A DNA stretch of 64,000 bases from Trinickia dinghuensis (GTDB lineage: Bacteria > Pseudomonadota > Gammaproteobacteria > Burkholderiales > Burkholderiaceae), in NCBI RefSeq assembly GCF_003367175.1, contig NZ_QRGA01000011.1, positions 186,001-250,000 on the forward strand, read 5' to 3'. Made by a program: the position numbers and the translations under genes. Below the pieces are notes generated by a model. That model worked only from the letters and a program-made list of their open reading frames with translations. It did not search any database and was not told the origin of the DNA. This document shows, one piece after another, positions 10,051 to 18,781 of this stretch (positions within the stretch are counted from its first letter, which is position 1; each line of letters begins with the position of its first letter).

Positions 10051-11337
10051 ATGCGAGTCGTCGTTCTGGGCAGTGGCGTCGTCGGCGTAACGAGTGCGTA
10101 TTATTTGGCGCGCGCCGGCCACGAGGTGACGGTCGTCGATCGCGCAGCCGGTCCCGCGCTCGAAACGAGCTTCGCGAACGCCGGTCAGATCTCGCCCGGC
10201 TACGCCTCGCCGTGGGCCGCTCCCGGCGTGCCGCTCAAAGCAGTCAAGTGGATGTTCCAGAAGCACGCGCCTCTCGCAATCGGTCTGGACGGCACGCAGT
10301 TCCAACTGCGCTGGATGTGGCAGATGCTGCAAAACTGCACCGCCGAGCGCTATGCCGTCAATAAAGGCCGGATGGTGCGCCTCGCCGAATACAGTCGCGA
10401 CTGTCTGCAGGCGTTGCGCGCCGATACCGGCATCCAATACGAAGGCCGTACGGGCGGCACGCTGCAAGTGTTTCGCACGCAGCAGCAACTCGACGGCGCA
10501 CAAAAAGACATCGCCGTGCTGAAGGACGCCAACGTGGCGCACGAACTGCTGAGCCCCGCCGAGCTCGCGCAAGCGGAGCCGGCGCTCGCGGCCGTTTCGC
10601 ACAAGCTGACGGGCGGCCTGCGTCTGCCCGGCGACGAAACGGGCGACTGCCAGTTGTTCACCACGCGTTTGGCCGCGCTCGCCGAGTCGCTCGGCGTGAA
10701 GTTCCGCTTCAATATGTCGATCGACGCACTCGAAATGGCCGGTGGGCGCATCGCCGGCGTGCGTTGCGGCCGTGAAACGCTGCGCGCGGAGGCTTTCGTC
10801 GTCGCGCTCGGCTCGTACTCCACGCAGTTGCTGTCGGGCATCGTCAAGATCCCCGTCTACCCGTTGAAGGGCTATTCGATCACGGCACCGATCGTCGATG
10901 CAGCCAAAGCGCCGGTGTCGACGGTTCTCGACGAAACGTACAAGATCGCAATCACGCGGTTCGACGATCGTATTCGCGTGGGCGGCATGGCGGAGATCGT
11001 CGGCTTCGACAAGAACTTGCGTCAGGCGCGCCGCGACACGCTCGAAATGTGCGTCAACGATCTATTCCCCGGCGGCGGCGATACGCGCCAAGCATCGTTC
11101 TGGACGGGCCTGCGCCCGATGACACCGGACGGCACGCCCGTCGTCGGCCGCACGCCGGTTTCGAATCTGTTCTTGAACACGGGCCACGGCACGCTCGGCT
11201 GGACGATGTCGTGCGGCTCGGGCCAGCTGCTCGCCGATCTGATCTCGGGCTGCCGCCCGGCGATCCAGTCCGACGATCTTTCCGTCCATCGCTATCTCGG
11301 CGAGTTCGGCCGCACCCCGCAACCCGCCTACGCGTAA
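10051..11337 (+). CDS. dadA: D-amino acid dehydrogenase
   Basis: A 428-residue FAD-dependent membrane-associated dehydrogenase that oxidatively deaminates D-amino acids (mainly D-alanine) to 2-oxo acids, passing electrons to the respiratory chain. The N-terminal dinucleotide fold is [20 protein letters not shown]. The DadA-specific [19 protein letters not shown] and the C-terminal [18 protein letters not shown] plus [16 protein letters not shown] are all present. The start is ATG 10051 after GGGAGC; a longer in-frame ATG at 10039 lacks a good site. The divergent Lrp-type gene probably regulates it. No alanine racemase gene (dadX) is adjacent. Confidence 0.93.
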   Translation: MRVVVLGSGVVGVTSAYYLARAGHEVTVVDRAAGPALETSFANAGQISPGYASPWAAPGVPLKAVKWMFQKHAPLAIGLDGTQFQLRWMWQMLQNCTAERYAVNKGRMVRLAEYSRDCLQALRADTGIQYEGRTGGTLQVFRTQQQLDGAQKDIAVLKDANVAHELLSPAELAQAEPALAAVSHKLTGGLRLPGDETGDCQLFTTRLAALAESLGVKFRFNMSIDALEMAGGRIAGVRCGRETLRAEAFVVALGSYSTQLLSGIVKIPVYPLKGYSITAPIVDAAKAPVSTVLDETYKIAITRFDDRIRVGGMAEIVGFDKNLRQARRDTLEMCVNDLFPGGGDTRQASFWTGLRPMTPDGTPVVGRTPVSNLFLNTGHGTLGWTMSCGSGQLLADLISGCRPAIQSDDLSVHRYLGEFGRTPQPAYA

Positions 11338-11377
11338 CGGCTCGCGCATACCCTCAAGTAGCCGGAAGCAAGACGAG

Positions 11378-11407
11378 CGGCGCCCTAACCGGGCGCCGTT
11401 TGTTTTT
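11378..11407 (+). terminator. rho-independent terminator of dadA
   Basis: CGGCGCCC (11378-11385) and GGGCGCCG (11391-11398) form a perfect 8-bp stem with a TAACC loop, followed by TTTGTTTTT. It lies 40 bp after the dadA stop. Confidence 0.85.
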
Positions 11408-11468
11408 GGTGACCCCGCACCATCCCCGCCCCGGAACATGTCGATCCGGACAAATTCGTGTGAGCCTC

Positions 11469-11529
11469 GTGTATAGCGAGTTTAGGGCGTTTATCCCGCG
11501 GAGATAGACTCCCTAAACCCCTTATACAT
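11469..11529. repeat. 61-bp near-perfect palindrome
   Basis: The segment reads almost the same on both strands: arms GTATAGCGAGTTTAGGG (11471-11487) and CCCTAAACCCCTTATAC (11511-11527), with a centre TATCCCGCGGAGATA that is itself quasi-palindromic. By eye 47 of 61 positions agree with the reverse complement, and several of the rest would be G-U pairs in a plus-strand RNA. There is no U-tract, so it is not a standard terminator. Confidence 0.75.
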
Positions 11530-11616
11530 TGAGCTGGAATCAACGCGCGGAACGACTCTTCAGACGGCGCGACACCGAGTTCGGGGATCGGAGGACATTC
11601 TTCGCCGGCGGAACAT

Positions 11617-11641
11617 GAAAAAGGGGCGCCGCAGCGCCCCT
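11617..11641 (-). terminator. rho-independent terminator of etfA (minus strand)
   Basis: AGGGGCGC (11622-11629) pairs with GCGCCCCT (11634-11641) around a 4-nt loop. On the minus strand the stem is followed by a T-run (complement of GAAAAA). It lies about 42 bp after the etfA stop codon. Confidence 0.8.
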
Positions 11642-11682
11642 TGCTATTACTTGCCGGCGCCTGCTTACGCGGCGCCCGTGGT

Positions 11683-12615
11683 TCACAATGCGTTCACGAG
11701 TTCCGGCACGAGCGTGAACAGATCGCCCACGAGGCCGTAATCGGCCACGCTGAAGATCGGTGCTTCGGGATCCTTGTTGATCGCCACGATCACCTTCGAA
11801 TCCTTCATGCCGGCCAAGTGCTGAATCGCACCCGAGATGCCGACCGCCACGTACAGCTGCGGCGCGACGATCTTGCCCGTCTGGCCCACTTGGTAGTCGT
11901 TCGGCACATAACCCGCGTCCACGGCCGCGCGCGAGGCGCCCAGCGCCGCGTTCAGCTTGTCCGCCAGAGGTTCGAGCACCTTCGTGTAGTTCTCGCCGCT
12001 GCCGAGGCCCCGGCCGCCCGACACGATGATGTTCGCGCTCGTCAGTTCCGGACGATCGAGCTTCGTCACTTCGCGGTTCACGAACTGCGAGATGCCGCGG
12101 TCGGCCGCCGCTTCCACCTTCTCGACCGCTGCGCTGCCACCTTCTGCCGCAACGGCGTCGAAGCCCGTCGCACGCACCGTGATCACCTTGATCGCATCGC
12201 CCGATTGCACCGTGGCGATCGCGTTGCCCGCATAGATCGGACGCTCGAACGTATCGGCGGACACCACCGCCGTGATTTCGCTGATCTGCGCCACGTCGAG
12301 CTTGGCCGCCACGCGCGGCGCCACGTTCTTACCGTACGCCGTGGCCGGCGCCATGATGTGCGAGTAATTCTTCGCGATGTTCAGCACGGTGGCTTCGACG
12401 TTTTCCGCCAGGCCCGCGGCCAGTTGCGGCGCATCGGCCAGCAGCACCTTCGCCACGCCGGCGATCTTCGCCGCTGCATCGGCCGCGCCTTGCGCGTTGT
12501 GGCCCGCCACCAGCACGTGAACGTCGCCGCCGATCTTCTGCGCGGCGGCAACGGTGTTCAGCGTCGCGCCCTTGATCGACGCGTTGTCATGTTCGGCAAT
12601 AACCAGAATCGTCAT
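11683..12615 (-). CDS. etfA: Electron transfer flavoprotein, alpha subunit
   Basis: A 310-residue FAD-binding subunit of ETF, which accepts electrons from acyl-CoA dehydrogenases and hands them to ETF:ubiquinone oxidoreductase. The N-terminus is [20 protein letters not shown]. The C-terminal FAD domain carries [40 protein letters not shown] and [20 protein letters not shown], all highly conserved. The start is ATG 12615, preceded on the minus strand by a GGGGGAGCGAG ribosome-binding site. It is second in the etfB-etfA operon, separated by an unusually long and structured 165-bp spacer. It probably serves the two acyl-CoA dehydrogenases in this window, among others. Confidence 0.95.
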   Translation of the reverse strand: MTILVIAEHDNASIKGATLNTVAAAQKIGGDVHVLVAGHNAQGAADAAAKIAGVAKVLLADAPQLAAGLAENVEATVLNIAKNYSHIMAPATAYGKNVAPRVAAKLDVAQISEITAVVSADTFERPIYAGNAIATVQSGDAIKVITVRATGFDAVAAEGGSAAVEKVEAAADRGISQFVNREVTKLDRPELTSANIIVSGGRGLGSGENYTKVLEPLADKLNAALGASRAAVDAGYVPNDYQVGQTGKIVAPQLYVAVGISGAIQHLAGMKDSKVIVAINKDPEAPIFSVADYGLVGDLFTLVPELVNAL

Positions 12616-12630
12616 TTGTCTCGCTCCCCC

Positions 12631-12789
12631 GGGCTCTGGGCCGGGGGCTCCTTGATTAATTGAAATTGCCCAGGTGGTTGCCAGGCAAGGAATGAGGAGG
12701 CGCAATAGCCCAGCTATTGCAACGACGAATGACGCCGCATGGCGGCCAGCTGGGCGATTTCATGTCGAGGAGCCCCCGGTTCAGAGCCC
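12631..12789. repeat. Nested inverted-repeat element between etfB and etfA
   Basis: Outer arms 12631-12652 (starting GGGCTCTGGGCCGGGGG) and 12768-12789 are inverted copies with 20 of 22 matches. Inner arms 12661-12677 (TGAAATTGCCCAGGTGG) and 12746-12762 (CCAGCTGGGCGATTTCA) match at 15 of 17. At the centre GCAATAGC (12702-12709) and GCTATTGC (12713-12720) form a perfect 8-bp hairpin. One outer arm contains the etfB stop codon; the other abuts the etfA ribosome-binding site. Confidence 0.8.
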
Positions 12790-13536
12790 TAGCACCTTGG
12801 CTTCGGTCTTCAGCTTCTCGACCAGCGTCTGCACGTCCGGCACCATCACGCCGGCGCTGCGCTTCGGCGGCTCGGCCACCTTCACCGTCTTCAGACGCGG
12901 CGCCACATCCACGCCGAGATCTTCGGGCTTGATCGTTTCCAAAGGCTTTTTCTTCGCCTTCATGATGTTGGGGAGCGTCACGTAGCGCGGCTCGTTCAGG
13001 CGCAAATCCGTCGTCACCACGGCCGGCAGGCTCAAAGTGAGCGTCTCGGCACCGCCGTCCACTTCACGTGCGACCGTCGCCTTGCCGTCCGCCACCGTCA
13101 CCTTCGACGCGAACGTCGCCTGCGGCAGGTTCGCCAGCGCAGCGAGCATCTGGCCGGTTTGGTTCGAGTCGTCGTCGATCGCTTGCTTACCGAGGATCAC
13201 GAGCTGAGGCTGCTCTTTATCGACGAGCGCCTTCAGCAGCTTGGCCACGGCCAGCGGCTGCAGATCTTCGTTCGACTCGATCAGGATCGCGCGGTCGGCA
13301 CCGATCGCCAGCGCCGTGCGCAGCGTTTCCTGCGCTTGCGCCACGCCCGCCGAGACGGCGATCACTTCGGTCGCCACGCCCGCTTCCCTCAGACGAACCG
13401 CTTCTTCCACCGCGATTTCATCGAACGGGTTCATCGACATCTTCACATTCGCAATGTCGACGCCCGTGCCGTCCGATTTCACCCGGACCTTGACGTTGTA
13501 GTCGACCACGCGCTTGACAGGCACCAAAATTTTCAT
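12781..13536 (-). CDS. etfB: Electron transfer flavoprotein, beta subunit
   Basis: A 251-residue AMP-binding subunit that dimerises with EtfA. It opens [20 protein letters not shown] and contains [19 protein letters not shown] and the ETF beta signature region (around [20 protein letters not shown], then [10 protein letters not shown]). The start is ATG 13536, with GGAGCG 6-11 bp upstream; two codons further upstream (MC) are unlikely. It is first gene of the etfBA operon. A TATAAT -10 hexamer lies ~40 bp upstream on the minus strand. The stop codon falls inside the outer arm of the intercistronic inverted repeat. Confidence 0.95.
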   Translation of the reverse strand: MKILVPVKRVVDYNVKVRVKSDGTGVDIANVKMSMNPFDEIAVEEAVRLREAGVATEVIAVSAGVAQAQETLRTALAIGADRAILIESNEDLQPLAVAKLLKALVDKEQPQLVILGKQAIDDDSNQTGQMLAALANLPQATFASKVTVADGKATVAREVDGGAETLTLSLPAVVTTDLRLNEPRYVTLPNIMKAKKKPLETIKPEDLGVDVAPRLKTVKVAEPPKRSAGVMVPDVQTLVEKLKTEAKVLGL

Positions 13537-13878
13537 GCACACGCTCCAAAGTTACGAATACGTCAACCCAGCGGCCATTATAGCGACAGCGCATGCTGCG
13601 ACCGCACTAACCGACGGTTCGGCAAAGCCCCTATGGGCAAATTGCTTGGCCCATCTCGGGCTAGCTCATCTCGGGCTGGCCCGCGGCCCGCCGCCGACGA
13701 GGGTGGTAGACACACGCAACGAGCCGCCCCTAGCCGAAACATCGGCCCCTGAGGCCGGAATTGTTCCACGGCGACGCGCACCAGAATTGCGAACGATCGT
13801 TTTATTTTAATGAAGAAGCGCCCGAGCGCCAAGCCCGGGTTTCGACCTACGGCTCTAGCACGCGCCGCTCATGGCCGC
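13537..13878. other. 342-bp intergenic region between metI and etfB; expected metQ position is empty
   Basis: On the minus strand a perfect TATAAT (13582-13577) is the likely etfB -10. A short tandem duplication CATCTCGGGCTRGCY occurs at 13652-13666 and 13667-13681. No ORF here resembles the MetQ methionine-binding lipoprotein that often follows metI. The short plus-strand ORFs are low-complexity and have no ribosome-binding site. Confidence 0.6.
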
Positions 13879-14532
13879 TCACCGATGGCTCAAACGGCGC
13901 ACGAGCCAGTCGCCGAACGATTGCACGAGCTGCACGAAGACGATCAGGATCGCCACGACCGCCACCATCACCCCGGGCAAAAACCGCTGATATCCATAGC
14001 GAATGCCGAGATCGCCGAGGCCGCCGCCCCCGATCGCGCCGGCCATCGCCGAGTAGCCGACGAGCGACACGAACGTGATCGTGAGGCCGGCGACGATGCC
14101 CGGCAGCGCTTCGGGCAACAAGACTTTCAAGACGATCTGACGCGTCGTCGCGCCGAGCGCCTCAGCCGTTTCGATGAGCCCGCGATCGACTTCGCGCAGC
14201 GCCGTTTCGACGAGCCGCGCGAAGAACGGCGCGCAAGCGATCGTCAACGGCACGACGGCGGCCGCCGTCCCGATCGACGTACCGACGATCAGACGCGTCA
14301 TCGGAATGACGGCCACGAGCAAGATGATGAAGGGCGTCGAGCGCACGGCGTTGACGGTAAAACCCATCACGCGGTTCGCGCCCACGCTTTGCAGCACGCC
14401 GCCGCGGTCGGTCAGGAACAGCAGCACGCCGAGCGGCAAGCCGACCACCGCCCCGATCGAGCCCGAGATCCCGACCATGATCAGCGTTTCCCAGAACGAC
14501 TGGACGAACATCGAAGACATTTCACTGAACAT
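13879..14532 (-). CDS. metI: Methionine ABC transporter permease
   Basis: A 217-residue inner-membrane permease of the D/L-methionine importer. Five hydrophobic segments are visible (for example [60 protein letters not shown]). The EAA loop region near [20 protein letters not shown] contacts the ATPase. The start is ATG 14532, overlapping the metN stop by 11 bp, so it is translationally coupled. The following gene on the strand is etfB, not metQ; the substrate-binding partner must therefore be encoded elsewhere or is lost. Confidence 0.92.
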   Translation of the reverse strand: MFSEMSSMFVQSFWETLIMVGISGSIGAVVGLPLGVLLFLTDRGGVLQSVGANRVMGFTVNAVRSTPFIILLVAVIPMTRLIVGTSIGTAAAVVPLTIACAPFFARLVETALREVDRGLIETAEALGATTRQIVLKVLLPEALPGIVAGLTITFVSLVGYSAMAGAIGGGGLGDLGIRYGYQRFLPGVMVAVVAILIVFVQLVQSFGDWLVRRLSHR

Positions 14533-15556
14533 GCGAAAGCTCCTCGACGACGACGCCCTGCTCGCGCAAGAAATGAAGCGCGGCCTTCAACTGCCGCGGC
14601 TCGCCGTCGGCGAGCACGGCGAGCGAACCGAACGCGCGGCCTTGGATCTCGTCGACCTGTCCGTGCAGGATGTTGAAATCGAGTTCGTAGCGGCGGATCG
14701 TCTCCGAGAGAATCGGGCGGTCCACGCCGCCGCCCGCGAACGCGAGCCGCAACAGCTGCCCCTCGCCGGCCTCGATCTGCGCCGCGACGCGCGCCTTGAC
14801 GGCACTCGGCAGCTCATGCGCGATGACGTCGCCGAGCAAGGCCCGCGTGACCGCATGACGCGGCTTGAGAAAAACGTCGACGACCTCGCCCTCTTCCACT
14901 ACGCGCCCGGCATCGAGCACGGCAACGCGATCGCAGACGTCCTTGATGACTTCCATCTGGTGCGTGATGAGAACGATCGTGAGCCCGAGTTCGCGGTTGA
15001 TGCGCTTGAGCAGGTCGAGGATCGAGCGCGTCGTTTCGGGATCGAGTGCGGAAGTGGCCTCGTCCGAGAGCAGGACCTTCGGCCGGCTCGCCAACGCACG
15101 GGCGATGCCGACACGCTGCTTCTGCCCGCCGCTGATGCGCGCGGGGTAGCGATCCTTGAGCGCCGTGAGGCCGACGAGTTCGAGCAGCGGCAACACCGTC
15201 GCTTCGATCTCGGCGCGCTTCATGCCGGCCAACTCGAGCGGCAGCGCGACGTTCTCGAACACGGTGCGCGAATTGAGGAGGTTGAAATGCTGAAAGACCA
15301 TGCCGATTTCGCGGCGCGCCTCGCGCAACTGCTGCGCCGGGAGCGCGGTCAACGGCTTGCCGTCGACGACGACCTCGCCCGCGCTGGGCCGGGCGAGCAG
15401 ATTGATCGTGCGCACGAGCGTGCTCTTACCAGCACCGCTGCGGCCGATGATGCCGAAAATCTGGCCCGCGGGAATACTCAAATTGATGTCGTGCAGCGCG
15501 TCGACCCAACCGCTGGGGCCGGCGAAACGCTGCGAGATATGGCGTAGTTCGATCAT
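14522..15556 (-). CDS. metN: Methionine ABC transporter ATP-binding protein
   Basis: A 344-residue ATPase. Walker A is [20 protein letters not shown], the signature motif is [16 protein letters not shown], Walker B is [17 protein letters not shown], and the switch His is in [17 protein letters not shown]-terminal NIL domain (from ~residue 265, ending [19 protein letters not shown]) is the methionine-sensing domain that inhibits uptake. The start is ATG 15556 ([13 protein letters not shown]). It is first gene of metNI, divergent from the hydrolase gene at 15804 with a 247-bp shared region containing an A/T-rich patch near 15670-15720. Confidence 0.93.
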   Translation of the reverse strand: MIELRHISQRFAGPSGWVDALHDINLSIPAGQIFGIIGRSGAGKSTLVRTINLLARPSAGEVVVDGKPLTALPAQQLREARREIGMVFQHFNLLNSRTVFENVALPLELAGMKRAEIEATVLPLLELVGLTALKDRYPARISGGQKQRVGIARALASRPKVLLSDEATSALDPETTRSILDLLKRINRELGLTIVLITHQMEVIKDVCDRVAVLDAGRVVEEGEVVDVFLKPRHAVTRALLGDVIAHELPSAVKARVAAQIEAGEGQLLRLAFAGGGVDRPILSETIRRYELDFNILHGQVDEIQGRAFGSLAVLADGEPRQLKAALHFLREQGVVVEELSHVQ

Positions 15557-15803
15557 GAAAAGGCGAATGCGGCGGGTGCCGCCGGCAGCGCGACGCACGC
15601 CGGATCGGCCTGCCGCCGTGGCTGCAACGAAAGGAATGGACGACGGGCAATTTTATCGCGCCGCACAAATACCCTTTAATAATTAATCGGCACGCCTTAA
15701 TGACATTTGGAAATTAGAGGGGCGCGACGGCGCGGATCCGTCGTGCGGGCGCGTGCCGACGGCTATGATCCTGCGCAAACGACGAGTTCAAGGGAGACGA
15801 GCC

Positions 15804-16718
15804 ATGTCGACGTCAACTGCGCCGCGGGAGGAATCTCGAGCTACCGAGGCGAACGGCCGCGCCGGCGCGGCACCGATGCCTGACGGTTCGGTCCGCACAA
15901 CCGACGGTCTCGAGCTCGCGTTGTACCGCTGGCCCAGCGCTGCGCCGGTACGGGCGACGATCGCCCTGCTCCACGGACTCGCGGAACACGCGGGCCGCTA
16001 TGCGCCCCTTGCGGAGCGGCTCGCCGCCGCCGGCATCGAACTCGTCTCGATCGATTTGCGCGGCCACGGGCGCTCGCCCGGAGAGCGTGCTTGGACAGCA
16101 CACTTCGACGCGTATCTGAACGACGCGCGCGCATTGCTCGAAGCGGCATCGCGCCCCGATACGCCGCTGTTCCTGATGGGCCACAGCATGGGCGGGACGA
16201 TCGCCACCCTGTTTGCGATCGAACGGCTCGATGCGTTTGCAAGCCAGGTCCGCCCGATAACGGGCCTCATCCTCTCGAGCCCCGCGCTCGCCCCGGGCAA
16301 GGACGTGCCGCGCTGGATGCTTGCGGCCAGCCGCGTCGTCAGCCGCCTATGGCCCCGCTATCCGGCGATGAAAATCGAGCCCGCGCTGCTCTCGCGCGAC
16401 CCGCGCGTAGTCGAGGCAAATCGCAGCGATCCGCTCGTCCATCATGCCGCCGTGCCCGCGCGCACGGGGGCCGAGATCCTCGCCGCCATGGCGCGCATCG
16501 AGCAAGGCCGCGCCTCGCTGCGCCTGCCGGTGCTCGTCTATCACGGCACGGCGGACAAACTGACCGAGCCCGAGGGCAGTCGTGCATTCGCCGCGCACGC
16601 CGGCTCGTCCGACCGTACGCTGACGCTCTACGACGGCGCCTATCACGAGACGATGAACGATCTCGACCGCGACCGCGTCATCGATGCGTTGACGCAGTGG
16701 GTCCTGGCGCATGCTTGA
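15804..16718 (+). CDS. Alpha/beta hydrolase, monoacylglycerol lipase/lysophospholipase type
   Basis: 304 residues. The nucleophile elbow is LFLMGHSMGGTIATLF (Ser of GHSMGG), the Asp lies in VLVYHGTADKLTEPEGS, and the His in YDGAYHETMNDLDRD. The oxyanion/cap segments LLHGLAEHAGRYAPLAERLA and DLRGHGRSPGERAW match the PldB/YtpA hydrolase_4 family. Predicted substrates are lysophospholipids or monoacylglycerols. There is no signal peptide, so it is cytoplasmic or peripheral. The start is ATG 15804 after AGGGAGACGAG. It appears monocistronic, with the convergent enoyl-CoA hydratase gene 55 bp downstream. Confidence 0.85.
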   Translation: MSTSTAPREESRATEANGRAGAAPMPDGSVRTTDGLELALYRWPSAAPVRATIALLHGLAEHAGRYAPLAERLAAAGIELVSIDLRGHGRSPGERAWTAHFDAYLNDARALLEAASRPDTPLFLMGHSMGGTIATLFAIERLDAFASQVRPITGLILSSPALAPGKDVPRWMLAASRVVSRLWPRYPAMKIEPALLSRDPRVVEANRSDPLVHHAAVPARTGAEILAAMARIEQGRASLRLPVLVYHGTADKLTEPEGSRAFAAHAGSSDRTLTLYDGAYHETMNDLDRDRVIDALTQWVLAHA

Positions 16719-16773
16719 TGCTTGACGTTGCCGCGCGACGGCGGCTTCGACTCCGCCTCGAAGGTCGCCTCCG

Positions 16774-17598
16774 TCACGCGTTCCAGTTCGGCTTGCGCTT
16801 TTCGATGAAGGCCTGCATGCCTTCCTGCGCGACGGGATCGATCGCATTGCAGGCAATCGTCTGCCCGGCCATCTGATAGGCGGCCTCGATCCCTGTTTCC
16901 AACTGACGGTAGAACAGCGACTTGCCCATGCGCACGGCGTCGGCCGGTTTGTCGCAGATCCGCTTGGCGAGGGCGGCGACGTCGGCGTCGAGCGCATCGA
17001 GCGGTGTCATGTGGTTGATCAGGCCGAGCTCGCGCGCCTTGGCCGCATCGATGAAATCGCCGGTCATGAGCATTTCGAACGCGGCCTTGCGCGGGATATT
17101 GCGCGAGAGCGGCACGGCCGGCGTGGCGCAGAACAAGCCGTAGTGGATGCCCGAGGTGGCGAAGCGGGCCGTATCGGCGGCGACGGCAAGATCGCACATC
17201 GCGACGAGCTGGCAGCCCGCCGCCGTCGCGATGCCCTGCACGCGCGCGATGACCGGCTGCGGCATCCGCTGTATCGTCATCATCAGCGCGGAGCAGCGCG
17301 TGAACAACGACTGATAGAACTCGAGCGACGGTGTCCCGCGCAGTTCCTTCAAATCGTGTCCCGCACAGTAGGCCCGCCCCTCGGCGGCAAGCACGACGAC
17401 CCGCTCATCCGATTGAGCGATCGCCGACAGCGTCGCCTGCAGCTCGCCGATCGCCTGCTCGGACAGCGCGTTGAACGCGTCGGGGCGATTGAGCGTGACG
17501 CGCACGACGCCGGGAAGCCCATAAACCGCGTGCTCGACGAGGAGCGTCTCGGGAGCGGACGAAGCTGAAGACGAAGCGGAAGATGCAGAGCGATCCAT
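16774..17598 (-). CDS. Enoyl-CoA hydratase/isomerase family protein
   Basis: A 274-residue crotonase-fold protein. The N-terminus has a Ser-rich leader of ~15 residues, then VVRVTLNRPDAFNALSEQAI. The oxyanion-hole segments are AAEGRAYCAGHDLKEL and GIATAAGCQLVAMCDLAVAA. The usual catalytic Glu position reads SGIHYGLFCATPAVPLSRNI, lacking the canonical Glu pair of a classical hydratase. This pattern is seen in the ECHDC3-like subfamily, so hydratase activity is uncertain. The gene follows the histone-deacetylase-like gene by 15 bp and is presumably co-transcribed with it. Confidence 0.82.
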   Translation of the reverse strand: MDRSASSASSSASSAPETLLVEHAVYGLPGVVRVTLNRPDAFNALSEQAIGELQATLSAIAQSDERVVVLAAEGRAYCAGHDLKELRGTPSLEFYQSLFTRCSALMMTIQRMPQPVIARVQGIATAAGCQLVAMCDLAVAADTARFATSGIHYGLFCATPAVPLSRNIPRKAAFEMLMTGDFIDAAKARELGLINHMTPLDALDADVAALAKRICDKPADAVRMGKSLFYRQLETGIEAAYQMAGQTIACNAIDPVAQEGMQAFIEKRKPNWNA

Positions 17599-17613
17599 GA
17601 TGAGCCAACTCCC

Positions 17614-18537
17614 TCAAATTTCGGCCAATGCGCGCAGGTGGGCGACGACACTGCGCCCGAGCGCGGACAGGTTGTAGCCGCCCTCGAGGCAGCTGACGAT
17701 CCGTCCGCGCGCATGGCGCTCGGCCACGCGGCGAACCTGCTCCGTGATCCAGCTGTAGTCGTTTTCGACGAGCCCCATGTTGCCGAGATCGTCTTCGCGA
17801 TGCGCGTCGAATCCCGCCGATATAAAGATCATCTCGGGCTTGAACGCTTCCAGACGCGGCAGCCAGACGAGATCGATCGCCTCGCGCACGGCCGTGCCCG
17901 GCGTTCGCGCCGACATCGGCAAGTTGACCATGTTCGGCGCTTGGTTGTCGGCGCCGCTGAACGGATAGAACGGATGCTGAAAGAAACTGCACATCAGCAC
18001 GCGTTCGTCGCCGGCGAACGCGGCTTCGGTCCCGTTGCCGTGATGCACGTCGAAATCGACGATGGCCACGCGCGCGAGGCCGCGCACTTCGAGCGCATGG
18101 CGCGCGGCGATCGCCACGTTGTTGAAGAAACAAAACCCCATCGCGCGAGCGGGCTCCGCATGATGGCCCGGGGGACGCACGCTGCAAAACGCGTTCTCGT
18201 AGCGCCCGTCGATGACGGCATCGGTCGCGGCCACCGCCGCGCCGGCCGCGCGCAGCGCCGCCCGCCACGTATGCGGATTCATGGACGTATCGGGGTCGAT
18301 CCACGCTCGGCCTTCGCTCGGCGCGCTGCGTTCGATGAAATCGATATGCGCGCGCGTATGCACGCGGGCGATGTCGGCCAGGTCGGCGAGCGGCGCGCTC
18401 TCGCGCTCGATCGCCTCGGCGATGCGGCTCGCGATCAACTGATCCTCGATAGCGGCGAGACGCTCCGGGCATTCCGGATGCCCCGGCCCCATCTCGTGCA
18501 GCAGGCAATCGGGGTGTGAATAGAAAGCGGTCGCCAT
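17614..18537 (-). CDS. Histone deacetylase family protein (Zn-dependent amidohydrolase)
   Basis: 307 residues of the arginase/deacetylase fold (acetoin utilisation / acetylpolyamine amidohydrolase-like). Key active-site segments are present: VRPPGHHAEPARAMGFCFFN (His-His dyad), IVDFDVHHGNGTEAAF (metal Asp and His), and FISAGFDAHREDDLGNMGL (metal Asp). The closing EGGYNLSALGRSV loop contains the family's GGY. Predicted to deacetylate a small molecule or protein lysine; bacterial substrates are poorly known. It is first gene of a two-gene unit with the enoyl-CoA hydratase. This pairing recurs in related genomes as I recall, but I cannot verify it here. Confidence 0.88.
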   Translation of the reverse strand: MATAFYSHPDCLLHEMGPGHPECPERLAAIEDQLIASRIAEAIERESAPLADLADIARVHTRAHIDFIERSAPSEGRAWIDPDTSMNPHTWRAALRAAGAAVAATDAVIDGRYENAFCSVRPPGHHAEPARAMGFCFFNNVAIAARHALEVRGLARVAIVDFDVHHGNGTEAAFAGDERVLMCSFFQHPFYPFSGADNQAPNMVNLPMSARTPGTAVREAIDLVWLPRLEAFKPEMIFISAGFDAHREDDLGNMGLVENDYSWITEQVRRVAERHARGRIVSCLEGGYNLSALGRSVVAHLRALAEI

Positions 18538-18748
18538 GGTCGTGCCTTGCCGCGCGCGCGGCTTGTCTCCTGAGTTGCTTCGTCGGCCGCCGGTCGGGCC
18601 TGCGATCGGACTACGTTACCACAGGCCACAGGCGGACGGCCGCGTTCTCGCCGGCAGGCATTCGAGATGCGAGCGTGCGCAAGTCCACCCGATGAGGCTC
18701 CACGCGCCGATTCGATCCGTGGCGGTTCCGCCTATCGCGGCCGTTCGC

Positions 18749-18754
18749 TATACT
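18749..18754 (+). promoter_or_regulatory. Candidate -10 element of mltB
   Basis: TATACT lies 28 bp before the chosen mltB ATG, giving a short leader of about 20 nt. No clear -35 is seen, so it is a weak candidate from position and hexamer alone. Confidence 0.35.
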
Positions 18755-18781
18755 GCGCCGAACCCTTGCCTTTGCTCACTT

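Larger units (their letters stand above)
11338..11682. other. 345-bp intergenic region between dadA and etfA
   Basis: Contains the dadA terminator (11378-11407), a 61-bp imperfect palindrome (11469-11529) and the minus-strand terminator of etfA (11617-11641). I see no convincing small gene. The ORF that crosses it on the plus strand is an out-of-frame continuation from dadA. Confidence 0.7.

Noticed and set aside
13652-13681. 15-bp tandem repeat in the metI-etfB spacer as a regulatory or CRISPR-like array
   Set aside because: Only two copies, directly abutting, with no spacer; probably simple slippage.
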